NCBI GenBank assembly: GCA_025612245.1
Contig: JAAXKQ010000011.1
Span: 86,765 to 150,764 of the forward strand
Direction: 5' to 3'
Source of the DNA: Ignavibacteria bacterium
Lineage (GTDB): Bacteria > Bacteroidota > Ignavibacteria > Ignavibacteriales > SURF-24
Length of the DNA stretch: 64,000 bases
The notes beneath the pieces are model-generated. The model searched no databases. It saw only the letters and a program-made list of their open reading frames with translations, and was not told the DNA's origin. Every line of letters begins with the position of its first letter. Position 1 is the first letter of the stretch. Shown piece by piece: positions 18,825 to 27,199 of this stretch. A program made the position numbers and the translations under genes.

Positions 18825-19634
18825 ATGAGAAATTTAAACGGGGGAAAGGCTATCCTTCTTTTCATCATATTCTTCCTTTCTTCCCTTGACCTTAATGCAC
18901 TGCAAAAGAATAGTACTGGAAAAGTCGGAATAGATGAAAAGCTTGGCAGTTACGTTCCTCTGGACGTTACTTTTAAGGATGAGAACGGTAAGCCGGTCAC
19001 GCTTAAAAGCATGATTAAAAGGCCGGTAGTACTGGCATTTGTGTATTACCATTGTCCCGGCGTCTGCAGCCCGCTTCTAAGCGGGGTGGCTGAGGTGATT
19101 GATAAAGTGGACCTGGAGCCCGGGCGGGATTTTGACGTCTGGACGATCAGCTTTGACCCGAATGACAAGCCAAAAGATGCAAAGAAGTGGAAAAGTGACC
19201 ACATAGGGGCCATGAGGCGCCAGTTGCCTGAAAGCGCGTGGACTTATATGACCGGTGACAGCCTTACGATTCACAGGCTTACCGATGCCGCAGGCTTTTT
19301 TTACAAGCGCGACAGGGGAGACTTCATTCACATGGGAGCACTTATCGTGCTATCCCCGGAGGGGAAAATCACCAGGTACATCTTTGGAACACAGTTCCTG
19401 CCTTTCGACCTTAAGATGGCTGTCATTGAAGCCCAGAAAGGTGAAACTACACCTACGGTAAACAAAATACTTGCCTTCTGCTACAGCTACGACAGGCAGG
19501 GAGGAAAATATGTCTTTAATGTTACAAAAGTAATTGGGAGCTTAATGTTATTCTCTGCTGTTGTGCTCTTTACGGTTCTGGTCCTCAAAAGCAGAGCAAA
19601 TAAAAGTAAAGGAGAGGAGTTGAAACATGGCTGA
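18825..19634 (+). CDS. Sco1/SenC family copper chaperone
   Basis: A 269-residue periplasmic thioredoxin-fold protein that delivers copper to the CuA centre of cytochrome oxidase. It has an N-terminal signal segment, the copper-binding CPGVC at residues 77-81 (CxxxC) and the conserved histidine in DFIHMGAL at H169. It is unusual in having a second hydrophobic segment at the C-terminus (about 236-256) that would anchor it to the membrane. It lies three bases after the cytochrome c gene and overlaps ctaD by eight bases, so it is made together with subunit I, upstream of subunit II whose CuA site it would load. Confidence 0.93.
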   Translation: MRNLNGGKAILLFIIFFLSSLDLNALQKNSTGKVGIDEKLGSYVPLDVTFKDENGKPVTLKSMIKRPVVLAFVYYHCPGVCSPLLSGVAEVIDKVDLEPGRDFDVWTISFDPNDKPKDAKKWKSDHIGAMRRQLPESAWTYMTGDSLTIHRLTDAAGFFYKRDRGDFIHMGALIVLSPEGKITRYIFGTQFLPFDLKMAVIEAQKGETTPTVNKILAFCYSYDRQGGKYVFNVTKVIGSLMLFSAVVLFTVLVLKSRANKSKGEELKHG

Positions 19635-21297
19635 TCATGTTATCCATGGAAATTATGTGGATTTTTATGACGAGAAAGGGCCCCGAAAAGGAATCCTGGC
19701 CTGGATTCTGTCGACTGACCATAAAAGAATCGGATTGATGTACCTCATAGCCCTGACGACATTCTTCTGCATCGGGGCTACAATAGGCGTTTTAATGAGA
19801 CTTGAAATGCTGGGGCAGGGAAGGACAATTATGGGTCCGCAGACCTATAACTCGCTTTTTACGCTGCACGGCCTGATCATGATTTTCCTGTTCGTAATTC
19901 CGGGCATTCCTGCCGTATTCGGCAACTTTTTCCTGCCCATTATGCTCGGTGCAAAGGACGTGGCCTTCCCGAGGCTGAACCTCCTGTCATGGTGGCTTTA
20001 CATTACGGGCGGAATCTTTGCCGTTTTGTCGCTCTTCCTTGCCGGAGGACCAATTGATACGGGCTGGACTTTTTATGTCCCTTACAGCCTGAGAACCGGA
20101 ACGGACGTCTCCTGGATGATTCTTGCCGCCTTTATACTCGGATTTTCATCAATCCTGACCGGACTTAATTTTATTACAACCATTCACCGCATGCGGGCTC
20201 CCGGCATGGGCTGGTTTAAGATGCCCCTGTTTGCATGGAGCATTTATGCTACTGCCTGGATTCAGCTCATTGCTACGCCAATTGTAGGCATAACGCTGGC
20301 ACTGGTTGCAATTGAAAGAATCTTTGGCGTGGGACTCTTTGACCCTACGCTTGGAGGCGACCCGATCCTCTACCAGCACATGTTCTGGATCTATTCGCAT
20401 CCCGCGGTCTACATTATGATTCTGCCTGCAATGGGCGTTGTTTCGGAGATAATACCGACTTTTGCGCACAGGACAATCTTCGGCTACAAGGCAATTGCAA
20501 TTTCAAGCCTTGCAATTGCATTTGTGGGATACTTTGTCTGGGGCCATCACATGTTTGTCTCCGGAATGAGCGACACCTCAAGGTGGATATTCTCTCTTTT
20601 TACTTTCCTTGTTGCAATACCGAGTGCAGTAAAGGTATTTAACTGGACGGCAACGCTTTACAAGGGTTCAATTGACCTCAAGGCGCCCCTTCTTTTTGTG
20701 CTGGCATTTATCTTTGTCTTCTCTATCGGGGGGCTTTCGGGCCTCGTCGTTGGCGCCCTGGCAACAGACGTTCACCTGACGGATACATATTTTGTAGTTG
20801 CACACTTTCACTTTGTGGTCTTTGGCGGAACAGGGTTCATTTTCTTTGCCGCATTACACTACTGGTTCCCGAAGATGTTCGGAAAGCTTTATAACGACAA
20901 TGTCGCCAAGGTTGCCATCAGCATGATTACACTTGGATTCCTGATGCTCTACTTTACGTTTTTTATACTGGGATACCAGGGAATGCCCAGAAGATACTAC
21001 GATTACCTGCCTCAGTACCACTGGGAGCACGTATTTGCCACGGTTGGCTCGTGGGTCATGATCTCCGGGTTCATAGTGATGTTTGTAAATCTTTTCATTG
21101 CCTTTAGGAAAGGCCCCAGAGCGGGCATGAACCCCTGGGGAGGAATGACACTGGAATGGACCGTTCCTTCTCCTCCTCCCATGGAGAACTTCGAGGAAAT
21201 TCCGGTTATTACACACGGTCCGTACGACTATCATGCCCAGCAGGAGGCAGAACAAAAGCAGGAAGAGTTTAACCAATCAGCGGAGGATGAAAAGTGA
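19627..21297 (+). CDS. ctaD: Cytochrome c oxidase subunit I, type A2 heme-copper oxidase
   Basis: A 556-residue catalytic subunit with twelve helices that reduces oxygen to water. Heme a ligands are H81 and H395, heme a3 ligand H393, and CuB ligands H258, H307 and H308. Y262 is placed four residues after H258 for the His-Tyr cross-link. The helix VI motif reads YSHPAVY rather than GHPEVY: the D-channel glutamate is absent and the Tyr-Ser pair of type A2 enzymes (as in caa3 of Thermus-like oxidases) is present. The C-terminus has a charged tail. It overlaps the sco gene by eight bases and ctaE by four. The A2 type is read directly from the motif. Confidence 0.96.
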   Translation: MADHVIHGNYVDFYDEKGPRKGILAWILSTDHKRIGLMYLIALTTFFCIGATIGVLMRLEMLGQGRTIMGPQTYNSLFTLHGLIMIFLFVIPGIPAVFGNFFLPIMLGAKDVAFPRLNLLSWWLYITGGIFAVLSLFLAGGPIDTGWTFYVPYSLRTGTDVSWMILAAFILGFSSILTGLNFITTIHRMRAPGMGWFKMPLFAWSIYATAWIQLIATPIVGITLALVAIERIFGVGLFDPTLGGDPILYQHMFWIYSHPAVYIMILPAMGVVSEIIPTFAHRTIFGYKAIAISSLAIAFVGYFVWGHHMFVSGMSDTSRWIFSLFTFLVAIPSAVKVFNWTATLYKGSIDLKAPLLFVLAFIFVFSIGGLSGLVVGALATDVHLTDTYFVVAHFHFVVFGGTGFIFFAALHYWFPKMFGKLYNDNVAKVAISMITLGFLMLYFTFFILGYQGMPRRYYDYLPQYHWEHVFATVGSWVMISGFIVMFVNLFIAFRKGPRAGMNPWGGMTLEWTVPSPPPMENFEEIPVITHGPYDYHAQQEAEQKQEEFNQSAEDEK

Positions 21298-21971
21298 GTA
21301 AAGTCCCTGGTGCAGTAGTCGAACAGCCCGCTCTTCCGGGCAGTCATGCAGACGGCAGTCACATGCTTGAAGAAGGGCACCATCATGCCGACAAAATGGG
21401 CGCTAAGATCGGGATGTGGCTTTTTCTTCTGACGGAACTCCTTCTTTTCGGCGGTATGTTCTTAATATACGGCGTTTACCGTTATATGAATAACGAGGAC
21501 TTTCATGCAGCAGGGCAGGGAATGAATACAATCATCGGCGCCTTTAATACTGTCATACTTTTAACCAGCAGTCTTACTGTTGCCATGTCCATAACAGCCC
21601 TGCAGAAGGGGAATAAGAGACTTTCAATCACGCTTTTGGGCTTTACGATTTTCTTTGCCGTCTGGTTTTTGATAAACAAGTATTTTGAATGGTCGCATGA
21701 GATCCACAAGGGCATATACCCGAAGTCTCCTGAACTTACGAGCCGTTCCCCGGGAGAAATCCTTTTCTTCGGGCTTTACTACGTAATGACGGGTATTCAC
21801 GGCCTGCACGTCATAATAGGCATCGTTATACTCAGCTTTATGGTAGTTTTTATAGCAAAAGATAAGGTGACGAGCTCTTCATATACCAAACTTGAAAACT
21901 CGGGACTCTACTGGCACCTGGTTGACATAATATGGATATTCTTATTTCCTCTTTTTTATTTATTACGATAA
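21294..21971 (+). CDS. ctaE: Cytochrome c oxidase subunit III
   Basis: A 225-residue polytopic subunit with about five helices and the typical GMWLFLLTELLLFGGMF near residues 41-57 and GLYWHLVDIIWIFLFPLFYLL at the C-terminus (last part HLVDIIWIFLFPLF). The subunit stabilises subunit I. It starts with GTG inside the ctaD stop; a good cggagg site lies at 21281-21286. The N-terminal 30 residues are His-rich (GSHADGSHMLEEGHHH), which is unusual but is not a known motif. Family membership is firm. Confidence 0.93.
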   Translation: MSKVPGAVVEQPALPGSHADGSHMLEEGHHHADKMGAKIGMWLFLLTELLLFGGMFLIYGVYRYMNNEDFHAAGQGMNTIIGAFNTVILLTSSLTVAMSITALQKGNKRLSITLLGFTIFFAVWFLINKYFEWSHEIHKGIYPKSPELTSRSPGEILFFGLYYVMTGIHGLHVIIGIVILSFMVVFIAKDKVTSSSYTKLENSGLYWHLVDIIWIFLFPLFYLLR

Positions 21972-21980
21972 GGATTAAAC

Positions 21981-22283
21981 ATGGCTACGGATGGCACACA
22001 TAACGATTCACATCCTCATATTGTTAACTACGGCACATACGTACTTATATGGCTGGCTTTGCTGGCCCTTACGGCTGCAACAGTTGCCGTAGCAGGAATT
22101 AACTTTGGAGGCGTCACACTGTGGCTTGCAATACTGATTGCCTCTGCGAAAGCTACCCTTGTATTAAATGTCTTTATGCATATAAAGTTTGATGACGTCG
22201 TCTTTAAGGTGTTTATTGCAATTGCCATAATGACGTTGCTGGCAGTCTTTATTTTTACATTTGCTGATTACATATTTAGGTAA
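21981..22283 (+). CDS. ctaF: Cytochrome c oxidase subunit IV (prokaryotic small type)
   Basis: A 100-residue protein with three hydrophobic helices, beginning with a short His-containing soluble stretch and containing FMHIKFDDVVFKVF, the usual text of the small caa3-type subunit IV family. It lies nine bases after ctaE and thirteen before ctaC. Its role is structural in the oxidase complex. Such short subunits vary in sequence; the operon place and the helix pattern carry the call. Confidence 0.88.
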   Translation: MATDGTHNDSHPHIVNYGTYVLIWLALLALTAATVAVAGINFGGVTLWLAILIASAKATLVLNVFMHIKFDDVVFKVFIAIAIMTLLAVFIFTFADYIFR

Positions 22284-22295
22284 GGGGAAGTTAAT

Positions 22296-23111
22296 ATGTC
22301 TGGAGCTTCTAGTTACGCGCAAACAGTCGATAATTCGTTTATCTATATAGTAACCATCTCGGTAATAATATTACTGGGTGTTACTGTTGCAATGATTTAT
22401 TTTGTCATCAGATACAGCCGCAAGAGGAACCCGAAACCTGCCAACATAGAGGGGAATCTTGCTCTTGAAGTAATCTGGATTACGGTGCCTACGCTTCTGG
22501 CCCTGTCGATGTTCTACTACGGCTTTACAGCCTTTGCTGAACTCAGGAAAATCCCTAAAGACGCCATGAGCATCAAGGTTACAGGACAGATGTGGAAATG
22601 GAGTTTTGCGTATGCAAACGGGAAGAAGTACGACACACTCTATGTGCCGGTTGATACACCTATAAAGCTGGAATTGGCGTCACTCGATGTAACGCACAGC
22701 TTTTATATCTCGTCATTCAGAATAAAGGAAGACGCAGTGCCGGGTAAGAAAACTTATCTGACGTTTACCGCAACCAAAACAGGTAACTACCAGGTAGAGT
22801 GTGCCGAATACTGCGGCATGAACCATTCCTACATGCTGAACCATGTTATAGTAATACCAAGGGAAGACTTTTCAGCCTGGTTAAACCGGAACCCAAATAA
22901 TGAACCTTCGGCGGCTTCAAATGCCCACGGGGGTGTGTCCGGCGGCGGTGCTGAAAATGAACCCCAAAACTCAGGCTCCGCGCAGGATGAAACCGGGGGC
23001 TCAAAGAATACAAATTCAGCTCAGCCCCACCAGGGCGGCAGCGGCATTCAGGGCAGCCAGGATATGCAGCAAAAAGGCGGTGGGGCTAACGAGCCCAAAA
23101 AGCAAGAATGA
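22296..23111 (+). CDS. ctaC: Cytochrome c oxidase subunit II with CuA site and long polar tail
   Basis: A 271-residue subunit with two N-terminal membrane helices (about 13-38 and 57-78) and a cupredoxin domain. The electron-entry segment GQMWKWSF is at 97-104. CuA ligands are H134, C169, C173, H177 and M180 (CAEYCGMNHSYM). There is no fused cytochrome c domain, so a separate cytochrome must deliver electrons. After about residue 197 the protein ends in a 75-residue Gly/Asn/Gln/Ser-rich low-complexity tail of unknown use. No signal peptide or lipobox is present, so the first helix acts as anchor. It is encoded after subunits I, III and IV, an uncommon order. Confidence 0.94.
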   Translation: MSGASSYAQTVDNSFIYIVTISVIILLGVTVAMIYFVIRYSRKRNPKPANIEGNLALEVIWITVPTLLALSMFYYGFTAFAELRKIPKDAMSIKVTGQMWKWSFAYANGKKYDTLYVPVDTPIKLELASLDVTHSFYISSFRIKEDAVPGKKTYLTFTATKTGNYQVECAEYCGMNHSYMLNHVIVIPREDFSAWLNRNPNNEPSAASNAHGGVSGGGAENEPQNSGSAQDETGGSKNTNSAQPHQGGSGIQGSQDMQQKGGGANEPKKQE

Positions 23112-23170
23112 TCTGTGGTTGCAAAACAAATTCAACTTTACAGCTATAATTTCATAAATAATTAATTTAA

Positions 23171-24097
23171 TTGCTTAAAACAGCACGTATTAACCAAAGA
23201 AAGCCGTTTTTTTTGAATAGACTTAATAACAAAGAGGGAATTATTCCAATATTGCTGGAACTGGGCAAAGTCCGTATCACTCTTTTTGTCGCGGTATCGA
23301 CTTCGGTGGGTTTTATACTTGCCGCGGGAAAGCTTAGCTGGCAGGCATTTTTTGTTACACTCGGCGTGTTCCTGCTTGCCTGCGGTTCATCAGCACTGAA
23401 CCATTTCCAGGAAAGGAATACCGATGCCATGATGAGCCGTACAAAGCAGAGACCGATTCCTTCAGGCGCCGTCAGCCCTTTTGAGGCTCTTATTGTGGTA
23501 ATATCTTTTTCTTTATCGGGACTGGTAGTTCTCTATTTTTCTGGGAGCCTCAAGGTTGCACTCCTGGGCATGCTTGCGCTTTTATGGTATAACGCCTTTT
23601 ATACGCCGTTAAAGAAACTGACCGCCCTGGCCGTAGTTCCGGGCGCTCTGATTGGTTCCATTCCGCCCGTAATCGGCTACGTTGCAGCCGGCGGAAAGAT
23701 GACCAATCCGGAAATCCTGGCCGTAGCGCTGTTCTTTTTTATCTGGCAGGTGCCTCATTTCTGGCTCCTGCTCATGATTTATGCAAAGGATTACCAGAGA
23801 GCGGGTTTCCCTGTTCTTACGGACCTTTTCAGCACGAAGCAGCTGACCAGGATTACATTTATGTGGATCGTGGCGCTTGCCGTAAGCTGCCTTCTGATCG
23901 CTCTTTTTGGCGTGGTGAAGAACCCCGTCATAAATATGCTACTTGTACTTGCCGGGGCGTGGCTGGTCTGGGATTCGAGAAAACTGATTATGCACAGTTT
24001 TGAAAAAATGACGTACAGGTTTGCCTTCAGGGAGATTAACATTTATGTCCTTTTGGTTGTGATCCTTCTTTCCATAAATAAGCTTTTTAATTTTTAA
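23171..24097 (+). CDS. ctaB: Protoheme IX farnesyltransferase (heme O synthase)
   Basis: A 308-residue UbiA-superfamily membrane enzyme that attaches a farnesyl group to heme b, giving heme O, the precursor of the heme A needed by the upstream oxidase. The first Asp-rich region reads NHFQERNTDAMMSRTKQRPI near residues 77-96, including the NTDAMMSRT core; about eight helices follow. The start is TTG at 23171 with no clear ribosome site, and a later start near the ELGKVRITL segment cannot be excluded. It lies 59 bases after ctaC. No heme A synthase gene (ctaA) is visible in the window. Confidence 0.93.
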   Translation: MLKTARINQRKPFFLNRLNNKEGIIPILLELGKVRITLFVAVSTSVGFILAAGKLSWQAFFVTLGVFLLACGSSALNHFQERNTDAMMSRTKQRPIPSGAVSPFEALIVVISFSLSGLVVLYFSGSLKVALLGMLALLWYNAFYTPLKKLTALAVVPGALIGSIPPVIGYVAAGGKMTNPEILAVALFFFIWQVPHFWLLLMIYAKDYQRAGFPVLTDLFSTKQLTRITFMWIVALAVSCLLIALFGVVKNPVINMLLVLAGAWLVWDSRKLIMHSFEKMTYRFAFREINIYVLLVVILLSINKLFNF

Positions 24098-24113
24098 TAC
24101 AGGATGATCCATT

Positions 24114-25499
24114 ATGGAATTTCTGAACAGGCTTGTAATACCCCAATCGGCAGAGAATCTTGAGCTCCTGAGATATATACTGATTCTTGCACTGGTACTC
24201 TTACTGCCTTACCTGGCATTCTTAAAAGGGGTATCGCTTTATTCTGTTGCCTTTAACCTCCTGGGAAGAAGAAACGGCAACGAAAACTATCTCAGATTTT
24301 CGAAAGATCTGATAGACGTGGTGACATTTAACAAGAGCATTGCCCTTGTGCTTGGAATAATTCCAATTCTAAGCCTTATACTCATCTATTCGCAGCTTTT
24401 ACACGCCTCGAAGATGGGAGTTGTGGGCTTCATGTTTACAGCGGGACTCTTGTTTGTGCCGGCAGTTGTATTGATTTATTCGTATAAATATACTTTCAAC
24501 CTCGACTGGCTTTTAAGTATGGCTTCCTCCTCCGGAAATACCCCGGCGGAAGGCGTTCCGGAAGAGCCTAAAATGGAAAGAAGCGAGGTCGAGGCCTTTA
24601 CGAAGTCGAACCTGAGGGTGAGCAGGCGTTCAGGCATATGGGGAGTAATACTGCTTTTTATGGCTTCCTATTTTGTTATTTCGGGCATACAGCTTTCATT
24701 TGAACCCGACATGTGGAGCCAAAAGCACACTTTCTTTGGACTTATTTTCTCTATGAGTGCGATATATAAATACATATTTTTCCTCATCTCAACCGTTGCG
24801 GCTACAAGCGGTGCAATACTGTTTTATTTTTTCTCTTGGAAAAAGCAGGAGGCAGAAGCCGGTGAAGCGAAGGAGGATAGATACAGAAATGAAATCAAGA
24901 GATTTAGCCTCATAAGCGGCATATGGGCTGTTGTGGTACTGCCGGTCTTTATTCTCCTGAGCCTCTTTATGGTTCCTCACGGGGCGGTTTCGGATTCGTT
25001 TTTCGGCCTTTCGCTTTTAATTCTCTTTATACTGTTTGCGCTTGGACACTTTTATTACATGATGCTTAAGCAGTCCGGGGTAAACTACAGCGCATCCATA
25101 TTCTTTCTTCTTTTGATTTTCTTCGTGCTTTTTACGGTCAACGACCAGGTGGCCTTCAGCTACGCCACTCAAAGGCACGAGCTGGCACTGGCATCAAACT
25201 ACGAGGCAATTGTAAAGGAAAAGATGGAAAAAGCCGGTAAGGGCCCGGCAATCAGCGGAAAGGACATATTTGACGGCAGGTGTTCTGCCTGTCACCGGTT
25301 CGACAGGGTGCTGGTTGGCCCGGCCTATAAGAATGTGCTTCCTAAATACGAAGGACACCGCGACCAGCTGACAGCCTTTATTTCGAACCCTACGAAAAAG
25401 GATCCTGCGTTTCCGCCCATGCCTAATCAGGGCTTAAAGCCCAGGGAAGTGGAAGCAATTGCCGATTACATAATGAAAACCTACAAGCAGTATAAATAA
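24114..25499 (+). CDS. Polytopic membrane protein with C-terminal cytochrome c domain
   Basis: A 461-residue protein that I do not recognise as a named family. Residues 20-343 contain eight or nine hydrophobic helices with two charged cytoplasmic or periplasmic loops (about 140-172 and 243-264). Residues about 375-461 are a class I cytochrome c domain with CSACH at 390-394 and a likely Met ligand in PPMPNQGL (M436). Histidines H97, H205, H289 and H312 lie at or near helix ends and could bind b-type heme. The segment NYLRFSKDLIDVVTFNKSIA is faintly like the N-terminal helices of cytochrome bd CydA, but the GRQPW-type quinol loop is missing. It lies 16 bases after ctaB, last in the block, so a role in terminal electron transfer is likely. 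Confidence 0.7.
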   Translation: MEFLNRLVIPQSAENLELLRYILILALVLLLPYLAFLKGVSLYSVAFNLLGRRNGNENYLRFSKDLIDVVTFNKSIALVLGIIPILSLILIYSQLLHASKMGVVGFMFTAGLLFVPAVVLIYSYKYTFNLDWLLSMASSSGNTPAEGVPEEPKMERSEVEAFTKSNLRVSRRSGIWGVILLFMASYFVISGIQLSFEPDMWSQKHTFFGLIFSMSAIYKYIFFLISTVAATSGAILFYFFSWKKQEAEAGEAKEDRYRNEIKRFSLISGIWAVVVLPVFILLSLFMVPHGAVSDSFFGLSLLILFILFALGHFYYMMLKQSGVNYSASIFFLLLIFFVLFTVNDQVAFSYATQRHELALASNYEAIVKEKMEKAGKGPAISGKDIFDGRCSACHRFDRVLVGPAYKNVLPKYEGHRDQLTAFISNPTKKDPAFPPMPNQGLKPREVEAIADYIMKTYKQYK

Positions 25500-25539
25500 A
25501 GTCTTTCTCAAGCAAAGAAAAATAAATAATACTACTCTT

Positions 25540-25566
25540 AAGCTGCCCTGAAAAGGCAGCTTTCTT
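25540..25566 (+). terminator. Terminator of the act-cta block
   Basis: An eight-base-pair stem (AAGCTGCC / GGCAGCTT) with a seven-base loop, followed by tcttgtattc. It lies 40 bases after the membrane cytochrome stop and before the nuo promoter region, and is the first strong hairpin after 10.2 kb. Confidence 0.7.
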
Positions 25567-25699
25567 GTATTCAGCCTTCGTGCTTTGTGAGCTTCCTGAA
25601 AGTCTTCCCGGATATTCCGTCTTATTAAGGTAACTCCTTTATTTATTTGCACTTCCGGAAATCCCGGCCTAAACTGGATCTTGAGTCGGCTGATTAAGA

Positions 25700-25730
25700 T
25701 TGACATTATTTGATAAATTAGATAAATTTG
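25700..25730 (+). promoter_or_regulatory. Candidate Bacteroidota-type promoter for nuoA
   Basis: TTG at 25700-25702, a 20-base spacer and TAAATTTG at 25723-25730 match the -33 TTG / -7 TAnnTTTG pattern described for Bacteroidota sigma factors. It lies 28 bases before the nuoA ATG, which would give a very short leader. Confidence 0.55.
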
Positions 25731-25758
25731 ACTCTTAACAACAAAATGTAAATAGTAC

Positions 25759-26127
25759 ATGATTGAACAATATATACCCATATTTCTTGTCATTGGCGTT
25801 TCTGTGGTCTTTAGCATGGCTGTCATTGCATCTTCAAAGCTTTTCGGTCCCCAGAGGCCGGACTCAGAGAAGCTTTCCACGTACGAAAGCGGCATGAAGC
25901 CCGTTGGCGGCGTGAGGGAGAGAATTTCCATAAAGTACTACCTGGTTGCAATGCTCTTTATTGTTTTCGACATCGAAGTGATATTTGTCTATCCCTGGGG
26001 TGTTGAATTTAAGAAACTTTTGGGTGAACAGGGTATTTCTGCACTCGTTCCGATGATTATATTCCTGGTAGTGCTTGAACTTGGTTATTTATATGTTTAT
26101 AAAAAAGGCGGTCTGAAATGGGATTAG
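25759..26127 (+). CDS. nuoA: NADH-quinone oxidoreductase subunit A
   Basis: A 122-residue membrane subunit of complex I with three helices. The conserved loop [20 protein letters not shown] near residues 28-47 and the second helix text [19 protein letters not shown] near 70-88 are diagnostic. It lies at the quinone-chamber junction between membrane and peripheral arms. No clear ribosome site precedes the ATG. It overlaps nuoB by ten bases. It heads a six-gene nuo run. Confidence 0.95.
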   Translation: MIEQYIPIFLVIGVSVVFSMAVIASSKLFGPQRPDSEKLSTYESGMKPVGGVRERISIKYYLVAMLFIVFDIEVIFVYPWGVEFKKLLGEQGISALVPMIIFLVVLELGYLYVYKKGGLKWD

Positions 26128-26636
26128 AAGCCAAACTGACTTCAGATGGTTTTATAACGACAACCATAGATGCTGTAATTTCCTGGGCCAGGAAGAATTC
26201 CGTGTGGCCCATGCCTATGGGCATTTCGTGCTGTGCAATTGAAATGATGGCTTCTGCCGACCCGAAATACGACCTCTCGCGCTTTGGAAGCGAGGTAATG
26301 AGGTTCTCTCCAAGGCAGTCGGACCTGATGATTGTTGCCGGGACAGTTACATACAAGATGGCAAAGGTTGTAAGGAAAATTTACGACCAGATGCCCGACC
26401 CGAAATGGGTGATTGCAATGGGTGCCTGCACCTCCACGGGCGGCATGTACCGCACATATTCAGTAGTGCAGGGCATAGACCAGTTCCTTCCGGTTGACGT
26501 TTATACCGCCGGGTGCCCCCCGCGTCCGGAGAACCTGATAAATGCACTCATGGAAATCCAGGAGATCATTTCAAAGACCCGCGGAAGGGATTTCCAGGAT
26601 AAGCCGCTTTTGGATATGGGATTCTCAAAGCAATAA
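26118..26636 (+). CDS. nuoB: NADH-quinone oxidoreductase subunit B
   Basis: A 172-residue peripheral-arm subunit that holds the terminal N2 [4Fe-4S] cluster next to the quinone site. The cluster ligands are the tandem C38-C39, C104 in [11 protein letters not shown] and C133 in TAGCPPRPE. Length and all motifs are typical. It overlaps nuoA by ten bases. A strong hairpin with a T-run follows the stop directly (26639-26659), separating it from nuoC. Confidence 0.96.
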   Translation: MGLEAKLTSDGFITTTIDAVISWARKNSVWPMPMGISCCAIEMMASADPKYDLSRFGSEVMRFSPRQSDLMIVAGTVTYKMAKVVRKIYDQMPDPKWVIAMGACTSTGGMYRTYSVVQGIDQFLPVDVYTAGCPPRPENLINALMEIQEIISKTRGRDFQDKPLLDMGFSKQ

Positions 26637-26638
26637 AG

Positions 26639-26659
26639 CCCCGGCATTTCGGGGTTTTT
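26639..26659 (+). terminator. Intrinsic terminator between nuoB and nuoC
   Basis: A CCCCG/CGGGG stem with a six-base loop, extended on both sides by an A-run and a T-run, followed by TTTTT. It begins three bases after the nuoB stop. It has the form of a complete rho-independent terminator inside what is usually one operon, so nuoC-F may depend on partial read-through or on a promoter in 26660-26712. Confidence 0.75.
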
Positions 26660-26712
26660 GATCCCGCCGGTTAATTCAGATTTTTTTTTATCGCCTTACT
26701 CAAAAGTAAACT

Positions 26713-27195
26713 ATGGAATTAAAAGAAGTAATTATTGAAAAGCTAAACCGCACCTTTAAGGATGCTGTCCTCGAGGTGACGGATTTCCGCGGCGACCTGG
26801 CAATAACGATTTTAGCCGGGGAAGTCGTAAAGGTTGCCAGATTCCTCAAAGAGGACAGCGACCTGGAATTCAACGTGTGCGAGGACGTAACGGCTATCGA
26901 CTGGGCTACACGTAAAAACAGGTTTAGCGTGGTCTATCACGTCTATTCACTTAAGCACAGGTTCAGGCTGAGATTGAAAGTTAACCTGGAAGGCGAGACA
27001 GCAGAGAGTGTGACTTCCGTTTGGGCTTCTGCCAACTGGTACGAAAGGGAAACTTTTGACATGTTTGGAATAAAGTTCACCGGACACCCTGACCTCAGGC
27101 GCGTTTATATGCCCGAGGAGTTTGAATATCACCCCTTAAGAAAGGAATTCCCGCTTTTGGGTATACCAGGTTCAATACCATTACCGAAGAAATAA
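26713..27195 (+). CDS. nuoC: NADH-quinone oxidoreductase subunit C
   Basis: A 160-residue hydrophilic peripheral-arm subunit (30 kDa-type). The signature ANWYERETFDMFGIKF near residues 108-123 followed by GHPDLRRVYMPEEFEYHPLRKEFPL is complete (core WYERETFDMFGI). It is a stand-alone NuoC, not fused to NuoD as in enterobacteria. It lies 77 bases after nuoB, behind the hairpin, and four bases before nuoD. Confidence 0.95.
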   Translation: MELKEVIIEKLNRTFKDAVLEVTDFRGDLAITILAGEVVKVARFLKEDSDLEFNVCEDVTAIDWATRKNRFSVVYHVYSLKHRFRLRLKVNLEGETAESVTSVWASANWYERETFDMFGIKFTGHPDLRRVYMPEEFEYHPLRKEFPLLGIPGSIPLPKK

Positions 27196-27199
27196 CAAT

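Noticed and set aside
25434..25931. Minus-strand frame of 165 codons across the 25.5-25.75 kb gap
   Set aside because: It covers the ends of the cytochrome c gene and nuoA plus a terminator hairpin; no protein-like pattern was found.
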